Shown: piece after piece, positions 1-6,346 of the stretch
Layout of the letters: every line of letters starts with the position of its first letter
How positions within the stretch are numbered: position 1 is the stretch's first letter
Origin: Desulfatitalea sp.
GTDB lineage: Bacteria; Desulfobacterota; Desulfobacteria; Desulfobacterales; Desulfosarcinaceae
Assembly: GCA_013041835.1 (NCBI GenBank)
Contig: JABDRH010000398.1
Location: 1-8,120, forward strand
Reading direction: 5' to 3'
DNA length: 8,120 bases
The notes under the pieces: model-generated
Seen by the model: the letters and a program-made list of their open reading frames with translations, nothing else
What the model was told of the DNA's origin: nothing
The model's database searches: none
Position numbers and translations under genes: made by a program

Positions 1-551
1 AAACCCTGATCCCCAATGCCGCCTTTGTCGTCGCCGAAGGAACTTGCTCGGCATTTGGAGGCATTCCCGCTGCCGAAGGCAATCCCACCGGATCGGCAAG
101 TGTGCGTGAATTCATGGTGGAAAACCATCTGAAGATCGAGAAACGGCTGCTGAACCTGCCCGGATGTCCGGGCCATCCCATTACCATCGTCGGCACCCTG
201 GCTTACCTGGCTGCCAAGGGCTACCCCGATAAAATCCATGCCCGACTGCTCACGCCGGACATGTTCTTCAGCAATTCCACCCACGATGAGTGCCCCCGTT
301 ATCATTATTATGAACGTGAAGACTTTGCCACTTACCTGGGAGATCCACACGGCTGTCTGTTTAAACTGGGGTGCCTGGGCCCGTTGACCTTCAACCAATG
401 CCCGCATCGGCAATGGAACAGCGGCATCAACTGGTGTATCCGGGCCGCCGCGCCTTGTATCAGTTGCAGCAGTCCAGAATTCGCCAAGCACAAGAACCTG
501 GCCTTTTACCGCAAAAGCGAGCAGTACCTGAACCGGGCAGTCATGCCTTAA
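1..551 (+). CDS. [NiFe]-hydrogenase small subunit, C-terminal part
   Basis: This is the electron-transfer subunit of a [NiFe] hydrogenase; its Fe-S clusters carry electrons between the Ni-Fe site of the large subunit and an outside partner. The frame is open from base 3 and gives 182 residues ending in TAA; the start lies upstream of the window. Visible cluster ligands, in order: GTC (codon at 45) and LPGCPGHP (Cys at 165) for the proximal [4Fe-4S] cluster; HxxC (282, 291), Cys 354 and Cys 372 for the distal cluster; then Cys 399, 435, 456 and 465 around the medial cluster. Most well-studied enzymes have proline where Cys 435 sits and hold a [3Fe-4S] cluster, so this one may hold a [4Fe-4S] cluster. 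The N-terminal CxxC and any Tat signal are outside the window. The protein ends soon after the last cysteine with no hydrophobic anchor helix, so it is probably soluble or docked through a partner. The large subunit does not follow; it must be upstream or elsewhere. The family call is firm; the subgroup is not resolved. Confidence 0.93.
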   Translation, partial: TLIPNAAFVVAEGTCSAFGGIPAAEGNPTGSASVREFMVENHLKIEKRLLNLPGCPGHPITIVGTLAYLAAKGYPDKIHARLLTPDMFFSNSTHDECPRYHYYEREDFATYLGDPHGCLFKLGCLGPLTFNQCPHRQWNSGINWCIRAAAPCISCSSPEFAKHKNLAFYRKSEQYLNRAVMP

Positions 552-566
552 GAAGGGTAAGGCGAA

Positions 567-665
567 ATGTCGCACAACAATGATAGCCAAAAGCAAATTG
601 ATATTTGCAGTATTTTGGAAAAGGCCGCCGGAACATACGATTGTCCCAGGAAAAGTCATTTATGA
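567..665 (+). CDS. Possible 32-residue small protein or leader peptide overlapping the chemoreceptor start
   Basis: A short ATG frame begins 15 bases after the hydrogenase stop codon. It is preceded by purine-rich Shine-Dalgarno-like sequence (AAGGG at 553-557 and AAGG at 559-562). It runs 32 codons and ends in TGA at 663-665, overlapping the ATG of the next gene (662-664) in an ATGA arrangement typical of translational coupling. The product begins [10 protein letters not shown], is hydrophilic, has two cysteines (in DICS and YDCP) and no membrane segment. I recognise no family. It could be a small protein, a leader peptide that feeds ribosomes to the chemoreceptor gene, or a chance frame. 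The ribosome site upstream and the exact overlap are the only support. Confidence 0.4.
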   Translation: MSHNNDSQKQIDICSILEKAAGTYDCPRKSHL

Positions 666-2350
666 AACTGCATACCAAGCTTATCCTCTCCATTGCGATC
701 GGCCTTGTGGCGATCGTGGCATTGGCCCAGATGCTTCAATACCGAACAGTATCGGGCCTGATATCCGAGCAGTCGCGCTTTAACACCGATCTGCTTCACG
801 AGCGAGAAAAAGACTCCGCCCTGACGATTTTCCACAGCATCGAGCAGATCATCGCCGGATCTTTGGAAAGGGGGGAAATGGGCAAATTCAACCGTTTTCT
901 GGAAACCCAGAAAACGGTTAACGGACTATTGGAAGTGTCTCTTTTCGACAGAACCGGAAAAGTCACCCATTCCTCACACAGCGAATTCGTCGGCAAAGTG
1001 CTTCCCGAAGAAATCAAAGAACGCCTGTTGAGCGACCACACCATTTTATTTCGCGAAGCAAAAGGCGTTATGGAAATTTATCAGCCCCAAATGGTCACCA
1101 ATGACTGCGTACGCTGCCATCTGGATTGGACCGTCGGTGAAATGGGTGGCGCGACACATCTGCGAATGTCTCTGACGGCGTTGTCGTTGGCCCAGGAGCG
1201 AATCAGTCAGACCGTGAAAAGCCTAAACCACGCAGCAATACGCAATTCGGCCGTGTCCGTCTTCTGTGTCGTGCTGTTACTGGTCTTTTTACTTTACTTT
1301 CTGGTAAAGAAATTCATTGCGTGTCCCCTGGCGCGAATAAATAAAATTTTCAGAGACATTGCCGATGGCGAAGGGGACCTAAAGGCCAATATTGATATCG
1401 TTTCCAAGGATGAAATCGGTGAACTGGCACAATGCTTCAACACGTTTATCGGAAAGTTGCGAGCCTTGGTAAATGATATCGCGGTCAATTCGGCCAGTCT
1501 CAATGATGATGCGAGCGGATTGTCCGAACTGTCTGAAAACATGAAAAACAGCGCTGATGTCGTTTCCGGAAAAGCCGGTATCGTAACCCAGGAAACCAAT
1601 ACAATGAGCACCAGCGTCACCTCTTTGGCAGCCACCATGGATCAAGCGACCTCCAATCTGCATCTGATCTTCACCGCAGCGGAACAAATGACGGCTACCA
1701 TCAGGGAAGTGGCCAGTCAGGCTGAAAAGACACGTCTTATTTCCCAACAAGCCGTCACTCAAACCAAAACGACTTCTAAAAAAGTAGTCGATTTGGGAAC
1801 GGTCGCCGCGAACATCGAAAAGGTCACCGATACCATCAACGACATTTCCGCTCAAACAAATTTGTTGGCCTTGAATGCCACCATTGAAGCTGCCCGCGCC
1901 GGCGAGGCCGGCAAAGGATTCGCCGTGGTGGCGAACGAAATCAAGGAACTGGCCCGACAAACGGCTTTGGCCACGGAAGAGATAAAGGAGAAAATCAGCG
2001 GTGTTCAAGTTTCCACCGAAGGAACGGCCTTGGAAATTCAGGAAATCATGAAAATCATCCACCAAGTAAACGATACCGTTACGACATCGGCGGCGGCCAT
2101 CGAGGAACAATCCGCCACCACCAACGACATTGCGAACAGTGTTGGTGAGGCATCCCAAGGACTTCAGGGGGTCAGTGAAAATCTGAACCGGTTTTCCAAA
2201 AGCCTCGAAAACATGGCTCAGGATATGGGCGATATGGATTTGCAAACCGAGAAAATGGACCAAAACAGCGCCATGGTTAAACAGCGCGCCAATGATATGA
2301 CCCATCGGGCAAGCATGCTGGCAGATCTGGTGGGGCGCTTTAAGGTATAA
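662..2350 (+). CDS. Methyl-accepting chemotaxis protein with periplasmic c-type heme sensor domain
   Basis: A 562-residue transmembrane chemoreceptor that should control CheA/CheW in response to a periplasmic signal. I chose the ATG at 662 because a membrane helix (about residues 6-24) follows at once, AGGA lies 10 bases upstream, and the start overlaps the preceding small frame. An in-frame ATG at 605 would add 19 basic, non-signal-like residues. The periplasmic region (about 28-195) contains CVRCH at residues 149-153, the CxxCH signature for covalent heme c, in a Cache/PAS-like setting (EIYQP before it, [10 protein letters not shown] after it). Helix 2 is about 197-215, HAMP about 216-270, then the signalling coiled coil with the hairpin tip QTNLLALN at 398-405 and [11 protein letters not shown] just after. 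No CheR-tethering NWETF-like tail is present. Heme-c receptors known in related bacteria (Desulfovibrio DcrA, Geobacter GSU0935/GSU0582) sense oxygen or redox state. Sensing oxygen, redox or a hydrogenase-linked signal here is inferred from the heme motif and the neighbouring gene. Confidence 0.95.
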   Translation: MKLHTKLILSIAIGLVAIVALAQMLQYRTVSGLISEQSRFNTDLLHEREKDSALTIFHSIEQIIAGSLERGEMGKFNRFLETQKTVNGLLEVSLFDRTGKVTHSSHSEFVGKVLPEEIKERLLSDHTILFREAKGVMEIYQPQMVTNDCVRCHLDWTVGEMGGATHLRMSLTALSLAQERISQTVKSLNHAAIRNSAVSVFCVVLLLVFLLYFLVKKFIACPLARINKIFRDIADGEGDLKANIDIVSKDEIGELAQCFNTFIGKLRALVNDIAVNSASLNDDASGLSELSENMKNSADVVSGKAGIVTQETNTMSTSVTSLAATMDQATSNLHLIFTAAEQMTATIREVASQAEKTRLISQQAVTQTKTTSKKVVDLGTVAANIEKVTDTINDISAQTNLLALNATIEAARAGEAGKGFAVVANEIKELARQTALATEEIKEKISGVQVSTEGTALEIQEIMKIIHQVNDTVTTSAAAIEEQSATTNDIANSVGEASQGLQGVSENLNRFSKSLENMAQDMGDMDLQTEKMDQNSAMVKQRANDMTHRASMLADLVGRFKV

Positions 2351-2402
2351 GGGCGTCGGTAAAAAATGATTCCTCCCCTTCCCGTATAACTTATATTGTC
2401 AA

Positions 2403-2435
2403 TAAAAACAGAGGATAAGAACGACTGTTATTTTT
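2403..2435 (+). terminator. Weak possible terminator after the chemoreceptor gene
   Basis: AACAG (2407-2411) can pair with CTGTT (2425-2429) around a 13-base loop. The stem can be extended through one mismatch by an A-run pairing with the T-run at 2431-2435. The stem is short and AT-rich, so it is a poor intrinsic terminator by stability, but it is the only candidate I see in the 340 bases after the chemoreceptor stop codon. Confidence 0.2.
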
Positions 2436-2489
2436 AAACCGCTGCAAATCAGGGATCTGTAAATCAAAATCACAAATCAAAGTGTGACC

Positions 2490-2514
2490 CCAGGCTCCCC
2501 CAGGCTCCAGGCTC
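2490..2514 (+). repeat. Three copies of CCAGGCTC
   Basis: CCAGGCTC occurs at 2490-2497, 2500-2507 and 2507-2514, the last two sharing one base. The cluster follows GTGTGACC and stands out as C/G-rich in an AT-rich stretch. It may be slippage-derived or the remnant of a dispersed intergenic repeat. No function is evident and there is no matching inverted arm nearby. Confidence 0.6.
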
Positions 2515-2546
2515 ATTTGTCAACGGTGAAAAAGGCCGATTTGCAC

Positions 2547-2574
2547 TTGACACAGTCTGGCGGCCTCTGATAAC
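2547..2574 (+). promoter_or_regulatory. Predicted sigma70-type promoter of the fad operon
   Basis: A perfect -35 hexamer TTGACA (2547-2552) is followed after 16 bases by GATAAC (2569-2574), which matches four of six positions of TATAAT. This predicts transcription starting near 2581, about 110 bases before the fadN-like start codon. The FadR-like inverted repeat begins a few bases after that start point, a suitable place for a repressor. Confidence 0.55.
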
Positions 2575-2592
2575 TGAATGGATAACTGAATG
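2569..2592 (+). repeat. Perfect tandem 12-bp repeat at the fad promoter
   Basis: GATAACTGAATG occurs twice head to tail (2569-2580 and 2581-2592). The first copy supplies the predicted -10 element and the second supplies the left half of the FadR-like operator. The half-site TGAATG therefore appears at both 2575 and 2587, 12 bp apart. Confidence 0.9.
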
Positions 2593-2604
2593 AGTATTCA
2601 TTCA
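2587..2604. promoter_or_regulatory. FadR-type (TetR-family) operator candidate for the fad operon
   Basis: TGAATGAGTATTCATTCA has perfect 7-bp arms, TGAATGA and TCATTCA, around GTAT. Read on the - strand it is TGAATGA-ATAC-TCATTCA, which fits the Bacillus subtilis FadR consensus TGAATGAMTANTCATTCA. In Bacillus, FadR is a TetR-family repressor released by long-chain acyl-CoA, and fadNAE is one of its targets. Here the box lies just downstream of the predicted transcription start of a fadN-fadA pair, so binding would block initiation or elongation. The regulator itself is not in this window, and a Desulfobacterota regulator with this specificity is inferred. Confidence 0.7.
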
Positions 2605-2690
2605 TGTGGTTTGTTGCTCATCTCGCACATTCGCGTTGGTCGTGCTGGGTTCTTCGGCAATATTACAAAATATCGGAATGAGGAGGGATC

Positions 2691-5096
2691 ATGCCTACAA
2701 AAATCAGACAGGCAGCGGTCATCGGATCCGGCATTATGGGCGGTGGCATTGCCGCTTTGTTGGCCAGCGCCGGTGTCAAGACGCTATTGTTGGATATCGT
2801 ACCGCCTGGCATCAAGGATGAAGAGAAAGACGATTCCAAAGCCCGCAACCGAATTGTGTCGGCCGGCTTGGAGGCGATTCGTAAAAGCCAACCGGCCGCC
2901 CTGATGCATCCGGGCGATGTGGATCGTATCAGTACCGGTAACCTCGAAGATGATTTCGACAAGCTGGCCGGTTGTGACTGGATCATAGAAGTGGTGGTGG
3001 AGCATCTGAAAATCAAACAGGATCTTTTAAAACGCATCGAGACGGTGCGCCAACCGGATGCGATTGTATCTTCCAATACTTCCGGCATCCCGCTCAAGGC
3101 CATGAGCCAAGGGCTGGGCGACGGGTTCAAGCAGCATTTTCTGGGCACCCATTTTTTCAATCCCGTGCGTTATATGAAGTTGTTGGAGCTGATTCCGGGT
3201 GAACAGACACTGCCCGAAGTGCTTCAATTCATGGCTGAGTACGGTGAACGCCAACTGGGCAAAGGCATCGTCTGGGCCAAGGATACCCCCAATTTCGTCG
3301 CTAACCGCGTCGGGGTGCAAGGCTCCATGCGCTCCATGCAGCTCATGTCGGAACATGGACTGAGCATTCCGCAGGTCGATGTCTTATTCGGCCCGGCCAT
3401 GGGCAGGCCCAAGACCGGCGTGTTCAAGACCATCGATCTGGTGGGGTTGGATGTGCTCGCCCATGTAGCCCGCAATACCCATGCGCTGGTGACCGGGGAT
3501 GAGGCGCGCGATTCGTTCATTCTTGCCGATTTTGTTCAGAAGATGCTTGACAGCGGAATGCTGGGCAAAAAGACCAATGGCGGTTTTTACAAAACCGAGC
3601 TGACGCCCGAATGGGAGAAGATCCGCAAGGTATTGGACCTGGAGACCTTCACCTATAAGGTATATGATCCACCCGATTTCCCTTGCCTGGCCGCCGCCAA
3701 AAAGACCAAAACAGAAGAACAGAAGATACAGACCATGGTCTTTGGTGACGACAAGGGGTCCAAATTCGTGTGGCAGGTGGTGGCCGAAGGACTGATTTAT
3801 GCCGCCAACCGCATTCCGGAGATCGCCGATACGATTGTCGCGGTGGACAACGCCATGCGTTGGGGGTTCGGCATGGCGTATGGCCCTTTCGAGAGTTGGG
3901 ACCTGATGGGCGTCGCCCGCGTGGTGGCGCGCATGGAGGCCGAAGGTATGCCGGTGCCGACCAAAATCAAGGAAATGCTGGCGGCCGGCCATACGGCTTT
4001 CTACAAAACAGAGAACGGCCGGCGTCTTTTTTACGATTTTGCCGGCAAAGGCTACAAGCCTATTGAAACCAGCGAGATCATGATCTCCCTGGCCATGCTG
4101 AAAAAGGAAAATGGCGTGGTGTTGGGCAATGCTTCGGCATCGTTGGTCGATCTGGGCGACGGCGTCTTTTGCGCCGAGTTCCATACCAAGATGAATGCCT
4201 TGAACGATCAGGTTATCGGGTTTCTTGAACAGGCGCACGATTACGTGGATGCCAACGGCGTGGGGCTGGTCATCGGCAATCAGGCCGGTGGAATGCCCGG
4301 TGCTTTCTCAGCCGGAGCCGACTTGGTTCAGATGAAAACGGCGGCTTCCCAAGGCGCCTTTGCCGATATCGAAGCCATTGTCAAGCGGGTGCAGGATGTG
4401 GTCCAGCGCAGTCGCTACTGCAGCTACCCTGTGGTGGCGGCGCCTTTTGGCCTGGCCCTGGGCGGCGGCTGCGAAATTTGCCTGGGCGCCGATCGCATCG
4501 TGGCCCACGCCGAATTGTATATGGGGCTGGTGGAGATCGGTGTCGGCCTGGTGCCCGGCGGTAGCGGCTGCTCTTCCCTGTGGCGCAAGATCATGGAGAA
4601 CATTCCGGCTTCGGTGAGCGATGTCGAGCTGACCCAGTTTTTCATTCCGGTCTTCCAGACCATTGCCATGGCACAGGTTTCCACTTCGGCGGCCGAGGCG
4701 CGTGACCGGGGATTCCTGGGGCCCAGGGACCGCATCGTTTTCAATCGTGACCATCTCATCGGCGAGGCCAAGAAAGAGGTGTTGCGCATGGTCGATGACG
4801 GATATGCGCCGCCGGTCAAACGCCCGATCCGCGTCATGGGCGAGGCGGCCATCGGCATGGCGAATGCCGAGCTGCTCAACATGACGACCGCCGGCTATAT
4901 CAGCGAGTATGATGCCTATCTGGCCGGTCGCATCGCCTTTGTCTTGGGCGGCGGCCAGAGTCGAACGGGAAGCTATGTCAGCGAGGATACCCTGCTGGCC
5001 ATTGAACGCAGCATCTTCGTGGCGCTGACCAAACAGGAGAAAACCATGGCGCGGATTGAGCATATGCTCAAAACCGGCAAGCCGCTGCGCAACTGA
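2691..5096 (+). CDS. fadN: FadN-type 3-hydroxyacyl-CoA dehydrogenase / enoyl-CoA hydratase fusion
   Basis: This bifunctional beta-oxidation enzyme hydrates 2-enoyl-CoA and oxidises the L-3-hydroxyacyl-CoA to 3-ketoacyl-CoA with NAD+. It has 801 residues; AGGAGG at 2681-2686 sets the ATG. The order is dehydrogenase first, hydratase last, as in Bacillus FadN (789 residues) and opposite to E. coli FadB. The Rossmann motif GSGIMG starts at residue 12 and an acidic residue (D35) ends strand 2, fitting NAD+. HFFNP is at 154-158, with catalytic His154 and Glu166 at the expected 12-residue spacing. Dehydrogenase C-terminal domains fill about 187-285 and, as a degenerate second copy, about 360-460 (NAMRWGFGMAYGPF). 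The hydratase part (about 480-700) has the oxyanion loop FSAGADL at 539-545, GGGCE with Glu595, and Glu615 exactly 20 residues later, as in the Glu144/Glu164 pair of rat hydratase, so both active sites look intact. It is cytoplasmic and lies 55 bp before the thiolase gene. The symbol is by architecture. Confidence 0.95.
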   Translation: MPTKIRQAAVIGSGIMGGGIAALLASAGVKTLLLDIVPPGIKDEEKDDSKARNRIVSAGLEAIRKSQPAALMHPGDVDRISTGNLEDDFDKLAGCDWIIEVVVEHLKIKQDLLKRIETVRQPDAIVSSNTSGIPLKAMSQGLGDGFKQHFLGTHFFNPVRYMKLLELIPGEQTLPEVLQFMAEYGERQLGKGIVWAKDTPNFVANRVGVQGSMRSMQLMSEHGLSIPQVDVLFGPAMGRPKTGVFKTIDLVGLDVLAHVARNTHALVTGDEARDSFILADFVQKMLDSGMLGKKTNGGFYKTELTPEWEKIRKVLDLETFTYKVYDPPDFPCLAAAKKTKTEEQKIQTMVFGDDKGSKFVWQVVAEGLIYAANRIPEIADTIVAVDNAMRWGFGMAYGPFESWDLMGVARVVARMEAEGMPVPTKIKEMLAAGHTAFYKTENGRRLFYDFAGKGYKPIETSEIMISLAMLKKENGVVLGNASASLVDLGDGVFCAEFHTKMNALNDQVIGFLEQAHDYVDANGVGLVIGNQAGGMPGAFSAGADLVQMKTAASQGAFADIEAIVKRVQDVVQRSRYCSYPVVAAPFGLALGGGCEICLGADRIVAHAELYMGLVEIGVGLVPGGSGCSSLWRKIMENIPASVSDVELTQFFIPVFQTIAMAQVSTSAAEARDRGFLGPRDRIVFNRDHLIGEAKKEVLRMVDDGYAPPVKRPIRVMGEAAIGMANAELLNMTTAGYISEYDAYLAGRIAFVLGGGQSRTGSYVSEDTLLAIERSIFVALTKQEKTMARIEHMLKTGKPLRN

Positions 5097-5151
5097 TTCC
5101 CGTTTGGCGCGATATGAACCGAATCATCCAACGCATCATTGGAGGGATAGC

Positions 5152-6336
5152 ATGAAAGACGCATATATCGTCAGCTCGGTCCGTACCCCCGGTTGCAAGC
5201 GGGCCAAGGGCGCTTTTAAAGATACACTGCCGCTGGACCTGATCGCTTTTATCATGAAAAGTTCGGTGGAAAAGATTTCCCAACTCGATCCCCATGACAT
5301 CGACGACGTCTTGGTGGGCTGTGCGTTTCCCGAAGCCGAACAGGGGTTGAACATCGGCCGCAACGCCGCCAAGATCGCCGGTTTTCCCGATCATGTTCCG
5401 GGCGTCACAGTCAACCGTTTCTGTGCTTCGGGCCTGGAGGCCATTGCCGATGCGGCCTTGCGCATCATGACCGGCTGGGCCGATGTCACCATCGGTGCCG
5501 GCGTGGAGTCCATGTCTTACGTGCCCATGGGCGGCACTTTGCCCCGGCCTTATCCTGACCCCGAAAAAAAGCAGATCGCCCAGTTCATCTCCATGGGCGC
5601 TACCGCCGAGAATGTGGCCAACCGTTACAAGGTTTCCCGCGAGCAACAGGATGAATTCGCCTACAACTCCCACATGAAGGCCGCCTCAGCCCAGAAAGAG
5701 GGTCGTTTTACAGAGATCGTGCCCACTCCGGCCGCCAAGTTCGTGCTTCAGCCGGACGGCACACCGAAGCGCGATACCTTCATTCAGAAGGTCGATGACG
5801 GCGTTCGCGCCGATACTACCATCGAAGGTTTGAGCAAGTTGCGTCCGGTGTTTGCCTTGAACGGCTCGGTGACCGCCGGAAACGCTTCCCAGACGACCGA
5901 CGGCGCCGCGGCCACCGTGTTGATGAGCGAAGAAAAAGTCAAGGCGCTGGGCATCAAGCCCATTGCCAAGCTGAAACTGTACGCCACCATCGGCTGTCGT
6001 TCCGACGAAATGGGCGTGGGACCGCGTTACGCCATTCCCAAACTGCTTGATAAGGCCGGATTGACCATTGACGACATTGGCGCCTGGGAGATCAACGAAG
6101 CCTTTGCCTCGCAGGCCCTTTACTGCATCCGCGAGTTGGGGATGGAAAAATACATGGATCGCATCAATATGAACGGCGGCGCCATTGCTTTGGGTCATCC
6201 CCTGGGATGCACCGGCGCCAAGCTGTGCGCCACACTACTGGCCAACATGCAACGCACCGGCGCCAAGTATGGCGTGGAGTCCATGTGCATCGCCGGCGGC
6301 ATGGGCGCCGCCGCCTTGTTTGAGTTATGCGATTAG
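5152..6336 (+). CDS. fadA: Acetyl-CoA acyltransferase (3-ketoacyl-CoA thiolase)
   Basis: This 394-residue thiolase cleaves 3-ketoacyl-CoA with CoA to acetyl-CoA and a shortened acyl-CoA, the last step of the cycle begun by the preceding enzyme. The start is the ATG at 5152, after GGAGGG (5141-5146). The frame is open further upstream to 5056, but that would overlap the fadN-like gene and precede the usual thiolase N-terminus (KDAYIVSSVRTP). Nucleophile Cys91 lies in NRFCASG, NEAF is at 315-318, His349 in GHPLGCTG, and Cys379 in CIAGGMG. The Cys/His/Cys set lies within one or two residues of Zoogloea thiolase numbering (89/348/378). The length is standard for the family. The 55-bp gap and shared strand indicate one operon with the fadN-like gene. 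A degradative role is favoured by context; a biosynthetic acetoacetyl-CoA thiolase would have the same motifs. Confidence 0.95.
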   Translation: MKDAYIVSSVRTPGCKRAKGAFKDTLPLDLIAFIMKSSVEKISQLDPHDIDDVLVGCAFPEAEQGLNIGRNAAKIAGFPDHVPGVTVNRFCASGLEAIADAALRIMTGWADVTIGAGVESMSYVPMGGTLPRPYPDPEKKQIAQFISMGATAENVANRYKVSREQQDEFAYNSHMKAASAQKEGRFTEIVPTPAAKFVLQPDGTPKRDTFIQKVDDGVRADTTIEGLSKLRPVFALNGSVTAGNASQTTDGAAATVLMSEEKVKALGIKPIAKLKLYATIGCRSDEMGVGPRYAIPKLLDKAGLTIDDIGAWEINEAFASQALYCIRELGMEKYMDRINMNGGAIALGHPLGCTGAKLCATLLANMQRTGAKYGVESMCIAGGMGAAALFELCD

Positions 6337-6346
6337 GCTTGGCGCC

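Larger units (their letters stand above)
2351..2690. other. 340-bp non-coding region between the chemoreceptor and fad genes
   Basis: No convincing gene lies here. The left half is AT-rich and carries a weak hairpin (2403-2435) and three AAATCA words (2446, 2461, 2474). The middle has three copies of CCAGGCTC (2490-2514). The right half holds a sigma70-like promoter (2547-2574), a tandem 12-bp repeat (2569-2592) and an 18-bp inverted repeat resembling a FadR operator (2587-2604). About 86 bases of leader then run to the fadN-like start. The short frames reading into the next gene in other phases lack credible support. Confidence 0.7.

Noticed and set aside
605..661. Upstream in-frame ATG (605) as the chemoreceptor start
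   Set aside because: It would put 19 polar and basic residues before the first membrane helix, lacks a good ribosome site, and ignores the ATGA coupling at 662.
1379..2305. 308-codon open frame on the - strand inside the chemoreceptor gene
   Set aside because: It is a shadow of the signalling domain; the + strand frame carries the conserved QTNLLALN hairpin, and the antisense product has no recognisable motif or ribosome site.
2490..2514. CCAGGCTC cluster as a CRISPR array
   Set aside because: The units are 8 bp, nearly contiguous or overlapping, with no spacers of regular length and no cas genes.
2590..2904. 104-codon frame crossing the fad operator and fadN start
   Set aside because: It overlaps the strong fadN-like start in another phase and begins within the operator palindrome; no ribosome site or known domain.
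3384..4238. 284-codon - strand frame inside the fadN-like gene
   Set aside because: It lies wholly within a gene with intact catalytic motifs on the + strand; its His/Gly-rich composition is typical of an antisense shadow in GC-rich coding DNA.
5056..5151. Upstream ATG (5056) as the thiolase start
   Set aside because: It overlaps the end of the fadN-like gene and adds 32 residues not found in thiolases; the ATG at 5152 has GGAGGG and the usual N-terminus.
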